This document shows positions 12,434-23,134 of a stretch of DNA of 64,000 bases, piece after piece. This DNA is from Cryptomeria japonica. Taxonomy: Eukaryota; Streptophyta; Pinopsida; Cupressales; Cupressaceae. Both the position numbers and the translations under genes were made by a program. Each line of letters opens with the position of its first letter. Positions within the stretch are counted from its first letter, which is position 1. The notes under the pieces are model-generated. The model saw only the letters and a program-made list of their open reading frames with translations, had not been told where the DNA came from and ran no database searches. The stretch covers positions 614,774,755 to 614,838,754 of the forward strand of contig NC_081409.1 of assembly GCF_030272615.1 (NCBI RefSeq), in the 5' to 3' direction.

Positions 12434-12826
12434 TCAAGTCTCTGTCGGAAGGGCAAAAACCCCTAACCTATCTCTCAAATACTCAAATGATTCCTTAGAT
12501 AGTGGTTTAGTGAGTATATCTGCAATCTGCTCGTTAGTGTTCACATAAACCAATTTGACTTCCTTTTCTTCTACCTTATCCTTCAGAAAGTTATATTTTA
12601 TTGTTATGTGCTTAGACTTAGAGTGAAATACCGGATTCTTAGACATGTCAATAGTTGCAGAGTTATCACAATAGATAAATTCTGATTCACTACAATTTAC
12701 CTTGATATCCTTCAACAATTGCTTCATCCACAAGACTTGAGTGCAATTAGTTGCTGCTGCAACATATTCAGTTTCTGCAGTAGATAAAGAAATGCATGAC
12801 CATTTTTTGCTGATCCATGAAACCAA
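12434..12826 (-). pseudogene. copia RNase H domain
   Basis: About 130 residues match the copia RNase H end of Pol, which degrades the RNA strand of the RNA-DNA hybrid in the particle. Visible landmarks are SWISKKWSCISLSTAETEY (with the acidic E of TAETEY), CDNSATIDMSKNPVFHSKSK, and ADILTKPL near the C-terminus, followed by the usual stop region. This segment is uninterrupted and in the same frame as the RT segment above it (12887-13486). It ends about 300 bp before the LTR. Confidence 0.85.
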
Positions 12827-12886
12827 TTTCTTTCCAAGAAAGAAAGGTCCACTAGAAGTGCTCTTCCTATCATCAATATCTCCTTC

Positions 12887-14022
12887 TCAATCTGAAGTTG
12901 TATATGCACAAAAAGTGAAGTCATCATCTCTAGAATACCATAAGCCATATTCTATTGCTCCTTGCAAATACCGGAATATCCTTTTTACTGCACATTCATG
13001 ATTTTCTTTAGGATTACTTTGATATCTTGAAACAATACTTATTGCATTCATAATATCTGGTCTAGTCTGAGTTAGATATAACAAGCCACCAATCATAGAC
13101 TTATACCTTTTCAAATTTACCGATGTAGATGTATCCTTGATAGATAATTTCTCACTTGTCACCATAGGAGTACTTAGCGGTTTGGAATTATCCATACCAA
13201 ACTTCTTCAACAATTTACTCAGATACTTAGTTTGATAGATAAAAATGCCTTTGTCAGTTTGAGTAATCTGCAAACCTAAGAAAAATCTCATCTCACCAAT
13301 CATTGACATTTCAAATTCATTCTTCATATTATTAGAGAATTCCATGCACAATTTATCTTCTCCTCCAAAAATGATATCATCAACAAATACTTCAATAATC
13401 AGAATACCATCATCAATGATCTTATAATATAAATTACTACCAGCACTCCCTTTAGTAAAACCAAGCTTCAAAAGATATTTATCCAACCTTGCATACCAAG
13501 CTCTAGGAGCTTTTTTTCAATCCATATAAAGCTTTCCTTAATTTGCAAACCATATCTTTGTCATTTGTTAGTGAAAATCCATCAAGTTACTCAATGTATA
13601 CTTCTTCCTCAACTTCACCATTCAAAAATGCACATTTAACATCCATTTGATAGACCTTATAGTTCTTATAAGCTGCATAGGCAATAAATAGTCTAACAGC
13701 TTCAATTCTAGCTACAGGTGCAAATGTCTCATCATAATCAATTTTTTTTCCATTTGAGAATATCCTTTACAAACCAATCTAGCCTTGTTTCTTACAACTT
13801 GACCATCATCATTTAGTTTGTTCCTAAAACCCATTTAGTTCCAATAACATTCTTATTTTTAGGTCGGGGAACTAAAGTCCAAGTCTCATTCTTCTCTATC
13901 TGATCTAATTCATCTTTCATAGCCTTTAACCAATGTTTATCTTTACAAGCTTCAATAACAGATGTCAGTTCAATTTGAGAAATAAGACATACCTCTTCAT
14001 TTGCCAGTCTTCTTCTTGTCAT
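12887..14022 (-). pseudogene. copia reverse transcriptase (RVT_2), frameshifted
   Basis: The N-terminal RT block is at 14022-13813 (HWLKAMKDELDQIEKNETW then VIGTKWV). The C-terminal block is at 13486-12887 with catalytic FVDDIIFGG, the YVDD-type box with both aspartates, then FFLGLQI and LLYLTQTRPDIMNAISIVSR. Together they copy element RNA into DNA. The two blocks are in different frames. Runs of 7-8 T at about 13511 and 13741 are likely sites of the indels. Between them the sequence stays alignable to RT but is broken. The DD pair is preserved, yet the gene cannot give a full enzyme. Confidence 0.85.
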
Positions 14023-14156
14023 AACTCCCTTGTTCCTATATCCAATGATTTGATCTTCAGAATGATTTCACCTTACATACCTTGGTGTCTTATGAACTTC
14101 AGGTTCACTGCTCTAATCATCAATCACAGTTGAATTTTCTGATTGTGTCGATGTAA

Positions 14157-15257
14157 CTATCTCAGTTTCCTATACCGGCTGAGGCATTGTCGGTTCAGTT
14201 TGATCATTTTCACTGTCGGTTCCCTGTCATATGATATAGATTGATTTTTGTATTGCTCGTCCACTTTCATATTAGCGCTCTCCACAATTTTTTGCAATCT
14301 TTTCTTATAACATCTATATGCTTTGTTTTTAATCGAATAACCAAGAAATATCCCTTCATCACATCTAGGATCAAACTTCCCAATTGAATCATCCCTTTTG
14401 ATATAACATTTGCTTCCAAAAATTCTAAAATATTTAATAGTTGATGTATGTCCAAACCATAATTCATAAGGGGTCTTACCGGTTTCACCTTTGATGTGAA
14501 CTATGTTGAATGTATAGACTAATGTACTCACTACTTCTCTCGAGTAGATGTGAGGAAATTTGGCTTCCATCATCATAGTTCTTGCTACATCCAAAATGGT
14601 TATGTTTTTTCTTTCCACTACTCTATAATGTTGAGGAGTCCTAGGTGCAAATAATTGTCTCCTAATTCCATTTGTCTCACAATAACTGTTAAATTTATGA
14701 GAAGTGAACTCACCCACTTGATCTGATCTTAGACATTTTATTTTCAATCTAGTTTCTACCTTTTCTTTAAATATCTTGAATTTATCAAAGACTTTAGACT
14801 TCTCCCTAAGAAAAGTCACCCACATCATCCTAGAATAGTCATCAATAATCAGCATGAAATACCTATCACCTTGAAATCTTCTAGTCTTTGTTGGACCACA
14901 TAAGTTAGTGTGAATCAAATCAAGTACATCATTAGATTTATCATGCATGCTCTTAAAAGAAGTTCTAACTTTCTTTCCCAATTCCTTACATACCAGATTA
15001 TGAGGCTTCATAATCTTAGGTATATCTCTAACTGCCTTAGTTGAACTTATCTTAACAATACAATCAAAATTAACATGACACAACCTCCTATGCCATAACC
15101 AACTCTCATCAATATGAGCAATTAGATATCTCTTATTACCAGTATTCAAGTGAAAGATATTACCTCCAGTCTGAGTACCGGTTGCAATCTCCAAACTAGT
15201 TTTGTTAATGATTTTTTGTTTTCTATCCTTAAACTGAAGTTGGAAACCCTTATCCAC
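14157..15257 (-). pseudogene. copia integrase (GAG_pre-integrase plus rve core)
   Basis: One 366-codon open segment starts just after the protease. It contains the HHCC-type pre-integrase region (LWHRRLCHVNFD), then the integrase core. Core landmarks are DLIHTNLCGPT, IDDYSRMMWVTFL, LRSDQVGEF and VVERKN. In the family the first catalytic Asp sits in HTDLCGP; here it reads HTNLCGP, so that Asp is replaced by Asn. The second Asp (RSD) and the Glu (VVERKN) remain. LRSDRGGEF is also altered to RSDQVGEF. A Pro-rich or spacer region toward RT follows. Without the first Asp, strand transfer should fail. Confidence 0.87.
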
Positions 15258-15260
15258 TAA

Positions 15261-15899
15261 TTAACCATCACTTAAAATATTATGGTTTAAACCTTCTACA
15301 TAATAGAAATTGTTAGTATTATTCTTTCCATCCAGAGAAATAATACCTCTACCTTTGATCATACATGCTTTGTCATCTCCAAATCTGACTTGACCACCAT
15401 TGTATTCTTGCAGGGATGGAAATTTTCTTTTATCTCTAGTAATATGATGTGAGCATCCACCATCAATTACCCATTCATCCTTGTCTTCAACTTTTTCTGC
15501 TAGGGCCTTTTCTTCATTCATGATAGCCAATTCTGGTTCATCTTCCTTTAAAGCATAGAACACCCATTCCTTTCTATTGTCAGATCCACTAGCAGAGTCT
15601 GTTGTTGGTTCATCCTCAGAGTCATCACTTACTCCTTCCTCATCCACTATGTAGCATTGTTTACTTTTCTTGAATCTATATTTGTTCTGATTAGGCTTAA
15701 ATGATTTCTTAACTCTTTCTTCAAATCTTGCATTCCTTTCAGGATATCTAGATGCAAAATGACCAATCTTGTTACATGCAAAACATTTAAAAGGTTCTTT
15801 TCGTTCATACTTAATTCTTGTCAGTCCTTTAGGTACTCTTCTAGTAAATAAGGCTTCAAGTTTCTCAAATTCTTCATCCGCTTTCCTCATATCTTCCAA
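15261..15899 (-). pseudogene. copia nucleocapsid knuckle and protease
   Basis: The frame continues from Gag (15993-16613) after stops. CFACNKIGHFASRYPE is a CX2CX4HX4C knuckle whose last Cys is Tyr. An acidic spacer with many D/E follows. The aspartic protease start WVIDGGCSHHIT then appears, where copia proteases usually read W.(I/L)DSG.(S)(R/H)H; the catalytic Asp is kept and Ser is Gly. GLNHNILS is the usual protease C-terminal signature. The stop at 15261 separates it from integrase in the same frame, so one polyprotein gene with added stops is the simplest view. Confidence 0.82.
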
Positions 15900-15992
15900 T
15901 TATTTTGAATATAAGGCTTTCCAATCACTTTTTCCAGTAGATGATGATGCATGAAAAGAAGGCTCAGACTTTGCAGCTCTAGAAGGTCCAAA

Positions 15993-16613
15993 TTATTCAA
16001 GCTCAAAAGAAGATAATTTCCCAATCAGAATATCTTTGTTTACTGAAGTGTTTGCCATTGTTCTCGGCTCATTAATTGCAGTTGCCTTCATCTTGTAAGT
16101 CGGTGGAAGGTCTCTCAAGACTTTGGAAACTATTTCATCTTCACTTAGAGATCCTCCACAACATTGAATTCCCATAACAATCTCATTTACTCTTTCCATA
16201 AATACAGCAATTCTTTCATTATCTTCCATATTCAAGTTTTCATATCTTACCCGGTAACCATCAAGTTTAGCAATTTTGACAGTAGGATCACCTTCATTTA
16301 GAGTTTTCAATTCATCCCACATAACCTTTGTCAATGATTTATCAGTCAATCTCATGATTTGTTGATCAATAAGTGCACACAAGAGGGCTTCTCTAGCTCT
16401 GCAATCATTTTCAATATTCTTGTCCAAGTCTGTAGGAGCGGGATTGCCAGATGTTGGACCATAAGGTGTATACCCTTTCTTAGTGATCTCCCAAATATCC
16501 TTTCCAAGACATCTAACATGAGTATCCATTTGGATTTTCCATATCCCATAATTTATTCCATCAATTTTAGGGATTTCTCTTTTGAAAATAGTTGTCGGTA
16601 GATTAGTTGTCAT
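15993..16613 (-). pseudogene. copia Gag capsid region
   Basis: The segment is 206 residues long and starts MTTNLPTTIFKREIPKIDG. It has the plant copia Gag pattern: NYGIWKIQMDTHV (the Y..W...M motif), DIWEITKKGY, ALLCALIDQQIMRL, MWDELKTLNEG, and a final LPPTYKMKATAI. This capsid domain assembles the virus-like particle in the cytoplasm. The start codon lies about 40 bp downstream of the primer site, a normal spacing. It is the best-preserved protein of this element and reads into the knuckle region after an in-frame TAG at about 15993. Confidence 0.87.
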
Positions 16614-16654
16614 AGGATCTACCTCAAGTCGTTAAGCTTCTGCAAAAGAGGACC

Positions 16655-16671
16655 AAAGCTCTGATACCAAT
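16655..16671 (-). promoter_or_regulatory. primer-binding site of copia element
   Basis: The minus strand reads TTGGTATCAGAGCTTTG immediately inside the right LTR. It is complementary to the 3' end of initiator methionine tRNA, the standard primer of Ty1/copia elements. Confidence 0.88.
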
Positions 16672-17918
16672 TGTTAGGATAACTAGTGAATAGCTAAAAG
16701 GGGGGGATGAATCAGTTGTTAACAGATTATGTCAATCAAATCACTTAATAACCTTTAAACGGATCACACAAACATTGAATACCAAAATAGCAGAAATAGA
16801 TATCGGTAAGCAATAAAACTTAAGAATAAAACAAAGAATTAACACAATGTAACCATACCACATAGCACCATGATTTGTACCTGGAAAACCTAGAAAGTGA
16901 AAAACCATAGTGGGAAGCCTACCCACAGTCAGATGATACTTCTGCAGAAAGTATGTGATACAATGAGGGGCATGCACATGCAAGAAGGCATAGTGCCTAG
17001 AGCGTATTGCTCATTACAAAAGAGTCTCACTGAATACAAAGAGGTTATAACCACCTCAAGATAAATGGATTGAAATCTAGAATAATGAACTTCCAGAGAT
17101 AGCATCTACCATTCCTAATTACAGTCTCGGTTAAGCTCAATACCAGAGGCATTTGACCTCTTCCTTAATCCCAATTCGATCACCTATGATTGACCAAATC
17201 TCCTTCACATATGATATTACTTTACATGACCACGAAGATTACATTTCCATTCCCATACCCTATCATGAATTACAATGGGATCTTACATCATTTATACAAA
17301 CCCTAAGGCCTAAACCAATTAGGTCGGCCACCTAAAAGATATTCCAATAAGATCATTACATGCATCCATATTACAATGATATGCCATGTCATCTTGAGAC
17401 AAAAACAACAATAACCAATCCATAAATCATCCTGATAACATGTAGAGAACACGTTAACATGATACCGGTCCATAACCTAGATAGGTACCGGACCTAATCT
17501 CGGTCCACCATGCCAAAGCAATGTCTTCAAACAACTGAGGCATGATCAAGGATCACCTTCTACATCTTGAATTCCATCTAGAAGCTGCACCAACACCACT
17601 TATGCATTATGTCAAGGTTTATCAGTGAAATCTCTGTTGATTAAACCTTAAACCCATGTCGGTAAGGGTTTACAAGAGTGTATGATAGAATCTGATCACC
17701 AAGTCAATACCAACTGACCAAAATATGCTCCATAAGCATGTAACACATAAAACCAAACATACTCCATTGATCCAAACATGTCAGAAGTGTCCAACAGATA
17801 GTCCCTTCTTTCAGTAACACTAGATCTTCTACCAATAACCAAAACCATAATAGTTAGTGTTGACATCAATGACAAAACATCAATGCAACACATAATCAAT
17901 TCATCCATATTGCCAACA
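16672..17918 (-). repeat. 5' LTR of copia element
   Basis: The 1247-bp LTR has TGTTGGCAATATGG at 17918 (minus) and ends CCTAACA at 16672. It preserves the uninterrupted version of the site where the family T solo LTR entered the other LTR (GATATTACTTTACATG at about 17214-17229). Substitutions against the other LTR are frequent, suggesting an old insertion. Confidence 0.88.
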
Positions 17919-18330
17919 GAAGTAAACTAATCTGTATAAAAATCCAAGAAAGCAAATCTAATCATACCATCATCATCAACCAACTCACCTTCAATATTCA
18001 AATCAAAAAATCTCTATGGAAAACTTGTCTTTCAAAAAAAACTTGAACATCTATTGCCTAATTTTAAACAATTTAACCTAGATCTAATATTGGCACAATT
18101 AACCTTGTGCAAAGTTACCACACCTGATTTGATGCTTTAAGTGAACCCACCTTACTCTATAACACTATAAAGGATAAGCTTGCAACTTTTCAACTTCATA
18201 AAGTCCAAAATGTGGATTTGCAACAAAGGAGAGCCTTTGATCTTTAACCATGATCCTCAAAAAAAAATCTACACAACTTTTTTCTTGACATTTAATTTTG
18301 GGTCATCTAAATCTCGTCTAATATTGCAGG
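17919..18330 (-). pseudogene. LINE fragment upstream of RT, continuing across the copia insertion
   Basis: Minus-strand translation directly right of the copia LTR gives FLDFYTD-stop-FTSSSERLV across the old target site. This fits the linker that precedes the RT domain in plant LINEs (F..FY..LFT). Further right a YRVRWVHLKHQIRCGNFAQ stretch resembles the conserved R.RW...GD.NTKFFH segment. Rejoined with 7684-9739 it forms one LINE ORF2 remnant in the right order. Stops are frequent. The endonuclease domain is not recognisable, and the right boundary is approximate. Confidence 0.5.
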
Positions 18331-18833
18331 AATTATTTTGATTTTTTTTGTTTAAACATAATAATATAGTAAAGAATTAATTTTAAAAATACTAACATTT
18401 GTGTACAATATCACTTTTCAAATATTTAATTTGAAGCTAAGCTTCAAGATTGCATTTTAAGAAATAGTTCAATATTCTTTGTTGTGTTTATTTTGATCTA
18501 GTAATGGATGCTCCTCTTTTGCATTAGTGTGATATTGAGAATCAAAAATGGTCTCTTCAATTGGGTATCATAAAAGAAGTCTTGTGTATGATTTGTCATC
18601 ATGCCTTGGGTGATTTTAGAGATCAAAACAAAACACCACTTTCTTTCTTTTTTTATAGTTTGGTCCTAATTTGGATATTATTATTATGTTTTAACTCAAA
18701 CCCATATGTTTTGGATAGAGTATAAAAATTAGCTAGAGAATAAAAAGACTCCCTCTTCAACTAAGTTAGAAAGAAATTTTATATCTTCTTGATTGACGGA
18801 CAAGAGTGGGCTTTACTCTCAAATAAATCTATT

Positions 18834-18900
18834 AGATATATGCCCCAATTTTGTGGCTTTGGGCCATATATACCTTCAAGTTTATATAGGACTTTGTAAT
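18834..18900. repeat. direct repeat, copy 1
   Basis: It shares most positions with 19609-19681, including CCCCAATTTTGTGGCTTT. Both are rich in TATATA. The intervening 700 bp is single copy in this window. Confidence 0.55.
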
Positions 18901-19608
18901 ATAATCTTGAGAAAACATAGATTACAAACCTTTTGGTTATTTGGTCTTTTTGATGTATTGGTAAGGAAATAGCGCTAAGATATTACTCACCATACCTTTG
19001 GACATAGAATAGTAGGCCACGCATTCTCTCCTCAAACTCATTAAGGTAACTTTGAGGATAAAAGGCGGTTAATGTACTAAATAATGCAATATTAATTTTT
19101 GAATGAGGTACTCCATCATGGCTTTACATATGTTTCCACTCCCTATTATGTATTTGTCTTTGGACCAAAGATTTAAGGACTCTATATCATCATGTACTTC
19201 TTAAGTTGAAAGACTAATCAATGAACCTCGATTATTCTCCACTTACTCTTTTCCATTCTTCCTCTCCTTAAGCATTGAGTATGCTTTTATGGATATCCAT
19301 AAGTTGTTCCAAATCTACAATTCAACACATTCTACGAGTAGGTTGGATAAGGTTGTAGAGTCTAGCATTATACATGCCAATCGCATTTGCTTGAAAGTTC
19401 CTAAAGCCTTCTCAACAAATCTATTTTGTCAATATCCTACAATCAGGGAATTCAATAACAACACATTACTTTGAGGCATTATGTCAAAAAATTCACATGT
19501 CTTGTCTATGCTTCAAAAAACTTGCATGCATGTCTACTAGGGCAGTTGCAACTACAACATCTGGCAATGGTGTGCAAAGCCTATTCCAAAGCTCCCATTT
19601 TGGCATAA

Positions 19609-19681
19609 GATATTATATATATTCCCCAATTTTGTGGCTTTAGGCCATACATACCTTCAATTATATATAGGAATTTGTAAT
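19609..19681. repeat. direct repeat, copy 2
   Basis: Partner of 18834-18900. It abuts the truncated left end of the family T array. The shared bases TAAAAATAG at the junction suggest microhomology-mediated joining. Confidence 0.55.
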
Positions 19682-20224
19682 TAAAAATAGAGCATGAGAT
19701 CAGCACCCGGTCACGAGATTTGTAGGAGCTACAACTGGTTCTACTCCCACATCTACAAATACTTTAGAAGTGCTATCTTAATCTGGATGCCTTAATGGCA
19801 ACAATGGAGATTAGCACAATAGACGCCATGGAAGAACACATCTCCCAGATGCAGAAAGAGAAAGAAGTAGCCACCTCCCTACTTGAGTCTTGGTCTTTAT
19901 CTATGAAACAATTCTTCCAGGACTTTAAATCTATTTTTGACAGGTTTTATTCCTTATTGTCATAAACTCTTATACTTTTAATACTAATGACACGGGTGTT
20001 AGTCTGTAATCCTTTGTTGTCATTGTTGGCAAAGGGGGAGAAGTATAAATTTTGAAATTTTTGATGTATACTTTCATGTTAAGAAGTAGTATACATTGTA
20101 TGTTCTGCAAAAGGGATAGTGTATATGCTCAGGGGGAGTAATTTTGTTTCTGGCATATTTTTGTTGTAAAACACTTAGATGTCAAAATTTCCTAAGTGTT
20201 GCCATCAATGCCAAAGGGGGAGAT
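19682..20224 (+). pseudogene. family T ORF2 C-terminus and 3' non-coding end (unit 0)
   Basis: It starts at AAAATAGAGCATGAG, equivalent to about 25839 in unit 1, so the upstream 4.5 kb of this unit is lost. It carries the last ~95 codons of ORF2 (helical, ending FYSLLS before TAA at 19963-19965). The 3' non-coding region with three purine tracts follows. Confidence 0.75.
20026..20224 (+). promoter_or_regulatory. polypurine tract array, family T unit 0
   Basis: GGCAAAGGGGGAGAAG (20028-20043), CTCAGGGGGAGT (about 20128-20139) and CCAAAGGGGGAGAT (20211-20224) occur. The last directly precedes the LTR start TGTTGG and follows GCCATCAATG. The spacing is repeated in the other units (about 26190-26384 and 32700-32893). 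Confidence 0.75.
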
Positions 20225-21362
20225 TGTTGGCATTTTTTATGATTATGGTGTGATTGTCATTGATGGACACATACTTGTATTGAGATCATTTTTGTATGTA
20301 TAAGTTAAAGCTCAACCGATACTTGTTCCAATCGGTATGATGCATTATAGTCCTTAGACTATTGGTGTTTTGCAAAAAGTGATTACCGATCTGAAGCGGT
20401 ATGTTGACCCCAAGCGGTTCGAGGATCTCAAGTGGTACAAAAGATCAAAGCGGCAGAACACATATTTCCCAGTCTTCATTTTGTCAAACTGGCAACCGGC
20501 ATTTTGCTTGAACTGGTATTTTGTATGAACCGGTAATACTCTGTGATGAGTTACCAACCGGCATTTTGTGATGATTTACCATCCACTAATTGTTTGACAA
20601 TGCCAACACTTTAACGGTGCTTTTTGTGTCATGTTACCAGATACATCTAGATGCATTGAACCTAGGAAATTTTATTGTAATCCTATTGGACCGACATGAA
20701 ATCAGATTCCTTTATAAGGACATCATGTCTAGTGTTTTAGGTTGTTGTTGTTGTTGATATTAATGCTAGGGTTTAAGGTGGTTGAGGAGTTAGAGAGAGT
20801 ATGAATATGTAGAAGACTGAAGTAATGTTGGAATGCATTAGGAATGAGCTATCAAGGATCTAACCAAGCAATCTGTGCTATTTGCTACATCACTCACTTG
20901 TTGATTACTCACATCTTCGACAAGTCTGTAGCCCTTAACCGGGTAGGCCCAAAAGCCTCTTGTAAATCCTCTAACAAGGTGGTTCACATCTAAGGATCTA
21001 AAATCCTCTAGCAAGGTAGTCTTTAATCAGACTTATCCCCTAACAGAGATTGAGATTCCTAACAGGATCTATTCTGGTAAACAACATTGTATGACCTTAA
21101 CCAGTCTGGTTCCTATTCTATAGATAGTTACTTGTGAGTTCCATCTCACCGTGGTTTTTCCCATTTGGGTTTCCACGTTAAAATCTCTTGTGTTATGGTG
21201 TTTGTGCTTCTGTGGGTGAATGCATTATTTTCTATTTGGTCTACATGTGTACTAACCGGTTTGTCTGCTAAATTGTTTTACCGATTTACTCTTAGTCTAG
21301 CAAAGTGTTTAAGTGCAAAGATTTTTGGCATACTAATTCACCCCCCCTCTTAGTATTCATCA
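20225..21362 (+). repeat. family T LTR 1
   Basis: The 1138-bp LTR begins TGTTGGCATTTTTTATG and ends AGTATTCATCA. It is nearly identical to LTRs 2 and 3, and the reverse complement of 10303-11430. TATA motif TTTATAAGG lies at 20711-20719. The poly-C run near 21340-21347 is the U5 hairpin loop, between ATACTAA (21330-21336) and TTAGTAT (21350-21356). Confidence 0.92.
20711..20719 (+). promoter_or_regulatory. TATA box, family T LTR 1
   Basis: TTTATAAGG lies about 490 bp into the LTR and is conserved in LTR 2 (26871) and LTR 3 (33355). Transcription would start about 30 bp later. Predicted from sequence only. Confidence 0.55.
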
Positions 21363-21364
21363 AT

Positions 21365-21377
21365 TGGTATCAGAGCC
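21365..21377 (+). promoter_or_regulatory. primer-binding site, family T unit 1
   Basis: TGGTATCAGAGCC begins two bases after the LTR end and is complementary to initiator methionine tRNA. The same site follows LTR 2, but LTR 3 is followed by unrelated sequence. Confidence 0.88.
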
Positions 21378-21400
21378 TACCTTTCTATAAGTTTAACCAC

Positions 21401-22849
21401 ATGGAAAGAGATATGGTGGAATACACATTGAGGGAACTTACTCATCAGCTCACTCAGTCTGAGCAAGCCTATGATGATCTTATGGTCAAATATAAGGCCT
21501 CTCAAGCAAAAAGGAGAGAACATGCTGAAAAGTTCATGGAGCTATCTGAAAATAGTTCCTCTGATGAAGCGAACATGGAAGCCCTGATTCAAGAAGTAGA
21601 AAAGTTGAATGAATCCAATTCCAACCTGAGAAAATAATTGGAAGGACTAACTATTCGAATGTGTCAAGAGCTTGAGAACTGGAGGAAAGCTAAAGATCTA
21701 GTCAAAGACAAAGATCATGAAAACTCCAAGCTGAAGCAAGAGATCAGTTCCTTAATTGCTCAACTCCATGGGAGAAAAGTGGAAAAGGAAGACATGCAAG
21801 GAGAACTGAACATTGCCATCTCTAAGAATGAAAACCTGATGGAAACAAATGCTACTATTTCTAAAGAACTCTCTGAGTCAAAGGAAATACTTGCTAAGTT
21901 CAACAAGAGTATTGTCAAGCTAGAGAAAAATCTTGAATCTGCCAAACCTGTCAAGAATACTGATGGACTTGGTTATTCTGGTCATGAGGAAGGTGAGACC
22001 TCTGGTACAAATGCTGGAGCATCAAAAAAACAACCGGCATTAAAGGATAAAGGTAAGAAAAAGTTTGAACCTATTTTCTTTAACTGTCTTAAAGAAGGAC
22101 ATACTGTCAATGTGTGTAGGAGTAAGGCTTACAATAATTTTCCTTATTTTCTAAATGATAAGCCTAGATCTTATAAATTCAATGGTAATTTTTATGCATG
22201 CAACAAGTTTGGGCATAGAGCATCTAAATGTAGGTATGTTATGAATAACACTGGAAGATATCCTCAAAGGACCCAAGAAGTTGGTCCTGAACCTTTTGTG
22301 AACTGGAATCACAACCAGTTTAATGCCTTCAATCATCAGTCAAGAAGAGGTGTCTATCAATCAGCAACCAAATGGAGAGCAAACTATTTGACCTATCATA
22401 ATCATGGTCACACTACTGCAACATGCAGGAGGAAGAATGGCAACATGAATAATAGACCTTGGAGAGCATCGGGATTGGTCTGCTATCACTACAACAAATA
22501 GGGTCACATTACCAAATTCTGCAGATCAAGAAAGAACATATCAGATGATATATTGGTCACTCTAGAAGGAAAGATTGATGTTGACACTGTTCAAGCGGAT
22601 ATGAACAAAACCTGGAAGAAGAAACCAACGGTGTTACAAGAAGAACCGGTTTCTCCACCTAGTGTGGAAATATCAGAACCAACAAACAAAGCATCAAAAA
22701 AGCTTAGGGGGAGAAAACGGAAAAATGTTTTGAACCCCCAATTTACACCGGTAAAAGACCTTAATTGGTATACGATACCTATCATTTGGCGGAAGACCAA
22801 AAATGGTAAAAGGAAAATTAGGGTTTATGCCCTAATGGTGGAGCATTAA
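21401..22849 (+). pseudogene. family T ORF1 (unit 1): coiled-coil Gag-like protein with CCHC array
   Basis: The frame runs 483 codons from ATG 24 bp after the primer site and is the same length in unit 2. In-frame TAA at 21635 and TAG at 22499 break it. Residues 1-185 are a charged coiled coil. The GLGYSGHEEGE motif then resembles the GLGY segment before the knuckles in Sirevirus Gag. Four CCHC-type knuckles follow. In this copy they are damaged: NCLKEGHTVNVC and YACNKFGHRASKC lack the first Cys, and YHNHGHTTATC and CYHYNK have Cys to Tyr. The C-terminus is basic (KKLRGRKRK). By homology it would bind RNA. A classical capsid domain is not recognisable. Confidence 0.75.
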
Positions 22850-23134
22850 TTGCGGTCGGTGAGGAATATTTTAAAAGGAATTTTCAAACCATTTCTCACT
22901 ATCATTTTTCCAAGTGAAGAAGGTTTTCAAGTGCAGAGCGATGAAAAAGTGATTTGTGCTGCTATTCAGAGAAATTTTAGAAACCTTGAAGGAGATTCAA
23001 AAGCAAATTGCAAATAGTCAAGAAAAGAAAGCAAAGTGGTGATTCTGCAACCGATGGAGTGTGAGGTGAAGTAGAATCTAAAAGCCCTTAATTCATGATT
23101 TCCAAACGGTATTTCTCGAGTTTTATGTTTTGTC
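22850..23134 (+). other. spacer between family T ORF1 and ORF2
   Basis: About 285 bp, conserved between units 1 and 2 (29009-29294). It has several stops in every frame and no recognisable motif. It may carry signals for translating ORF2; nothing specific is visible. Confidence 0.5.

Larger units (their letters stand above)
9745..17918 (-). mobile_element. Ty1/copia LTR retrotransposon (GAG-PR-IN-RT-RH), nested in the LINE
   Basis: LTRs are at 9745-12133 (enlarged by a solo-LTR insertion) and 16672-17918. Between them, minus strand, lie Gag, zinc knuckle, protease, integrase, reverse transcriptase and RNase H. Integrase before RT defines Ty1/copia. The target duplication is imperfect: GAATT (9740-9744) against GAAGT (17919-17923). 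LINE sequence resumes in register on the far side. Repeated polypurine tracts, iMet primer site and LTR ends place it with the Sirevirus-like elements in this window. Stops, frameshifts and altered catalytic residues show it is dead. It is the only element here with a recognisable integrase or LTR-type reverse transcriptase. Confidence 0.88.
18331..19681. other. unassigned region with a pair of ~70-bp direct repeats
   Basis: AT-rich DNA with no convincing gene. Two related segments, about 18834-18900 and 19609-19681, share CCCCAATTTTGTGGCTTT and GGCCATA.ATACCTTCAA. The second ends exactly where family T internal sequence begins. The pair may be the ends of an older insertion, or a duplication. 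The 61-codon frame at 19289-19474 matches nothing I know. Confidence 0.4.

Noticed and set aside
12741-13001. Plus-strand frame of 86 codons
   Set aside because: Antisense shadow of the copia RT/RNase H region.
21365-21377. tRNA gene for initiator methionine
   Set aside because: Only the primer-complementary 12-13 bases are present, next to an LTR. It is a primer-binding site.
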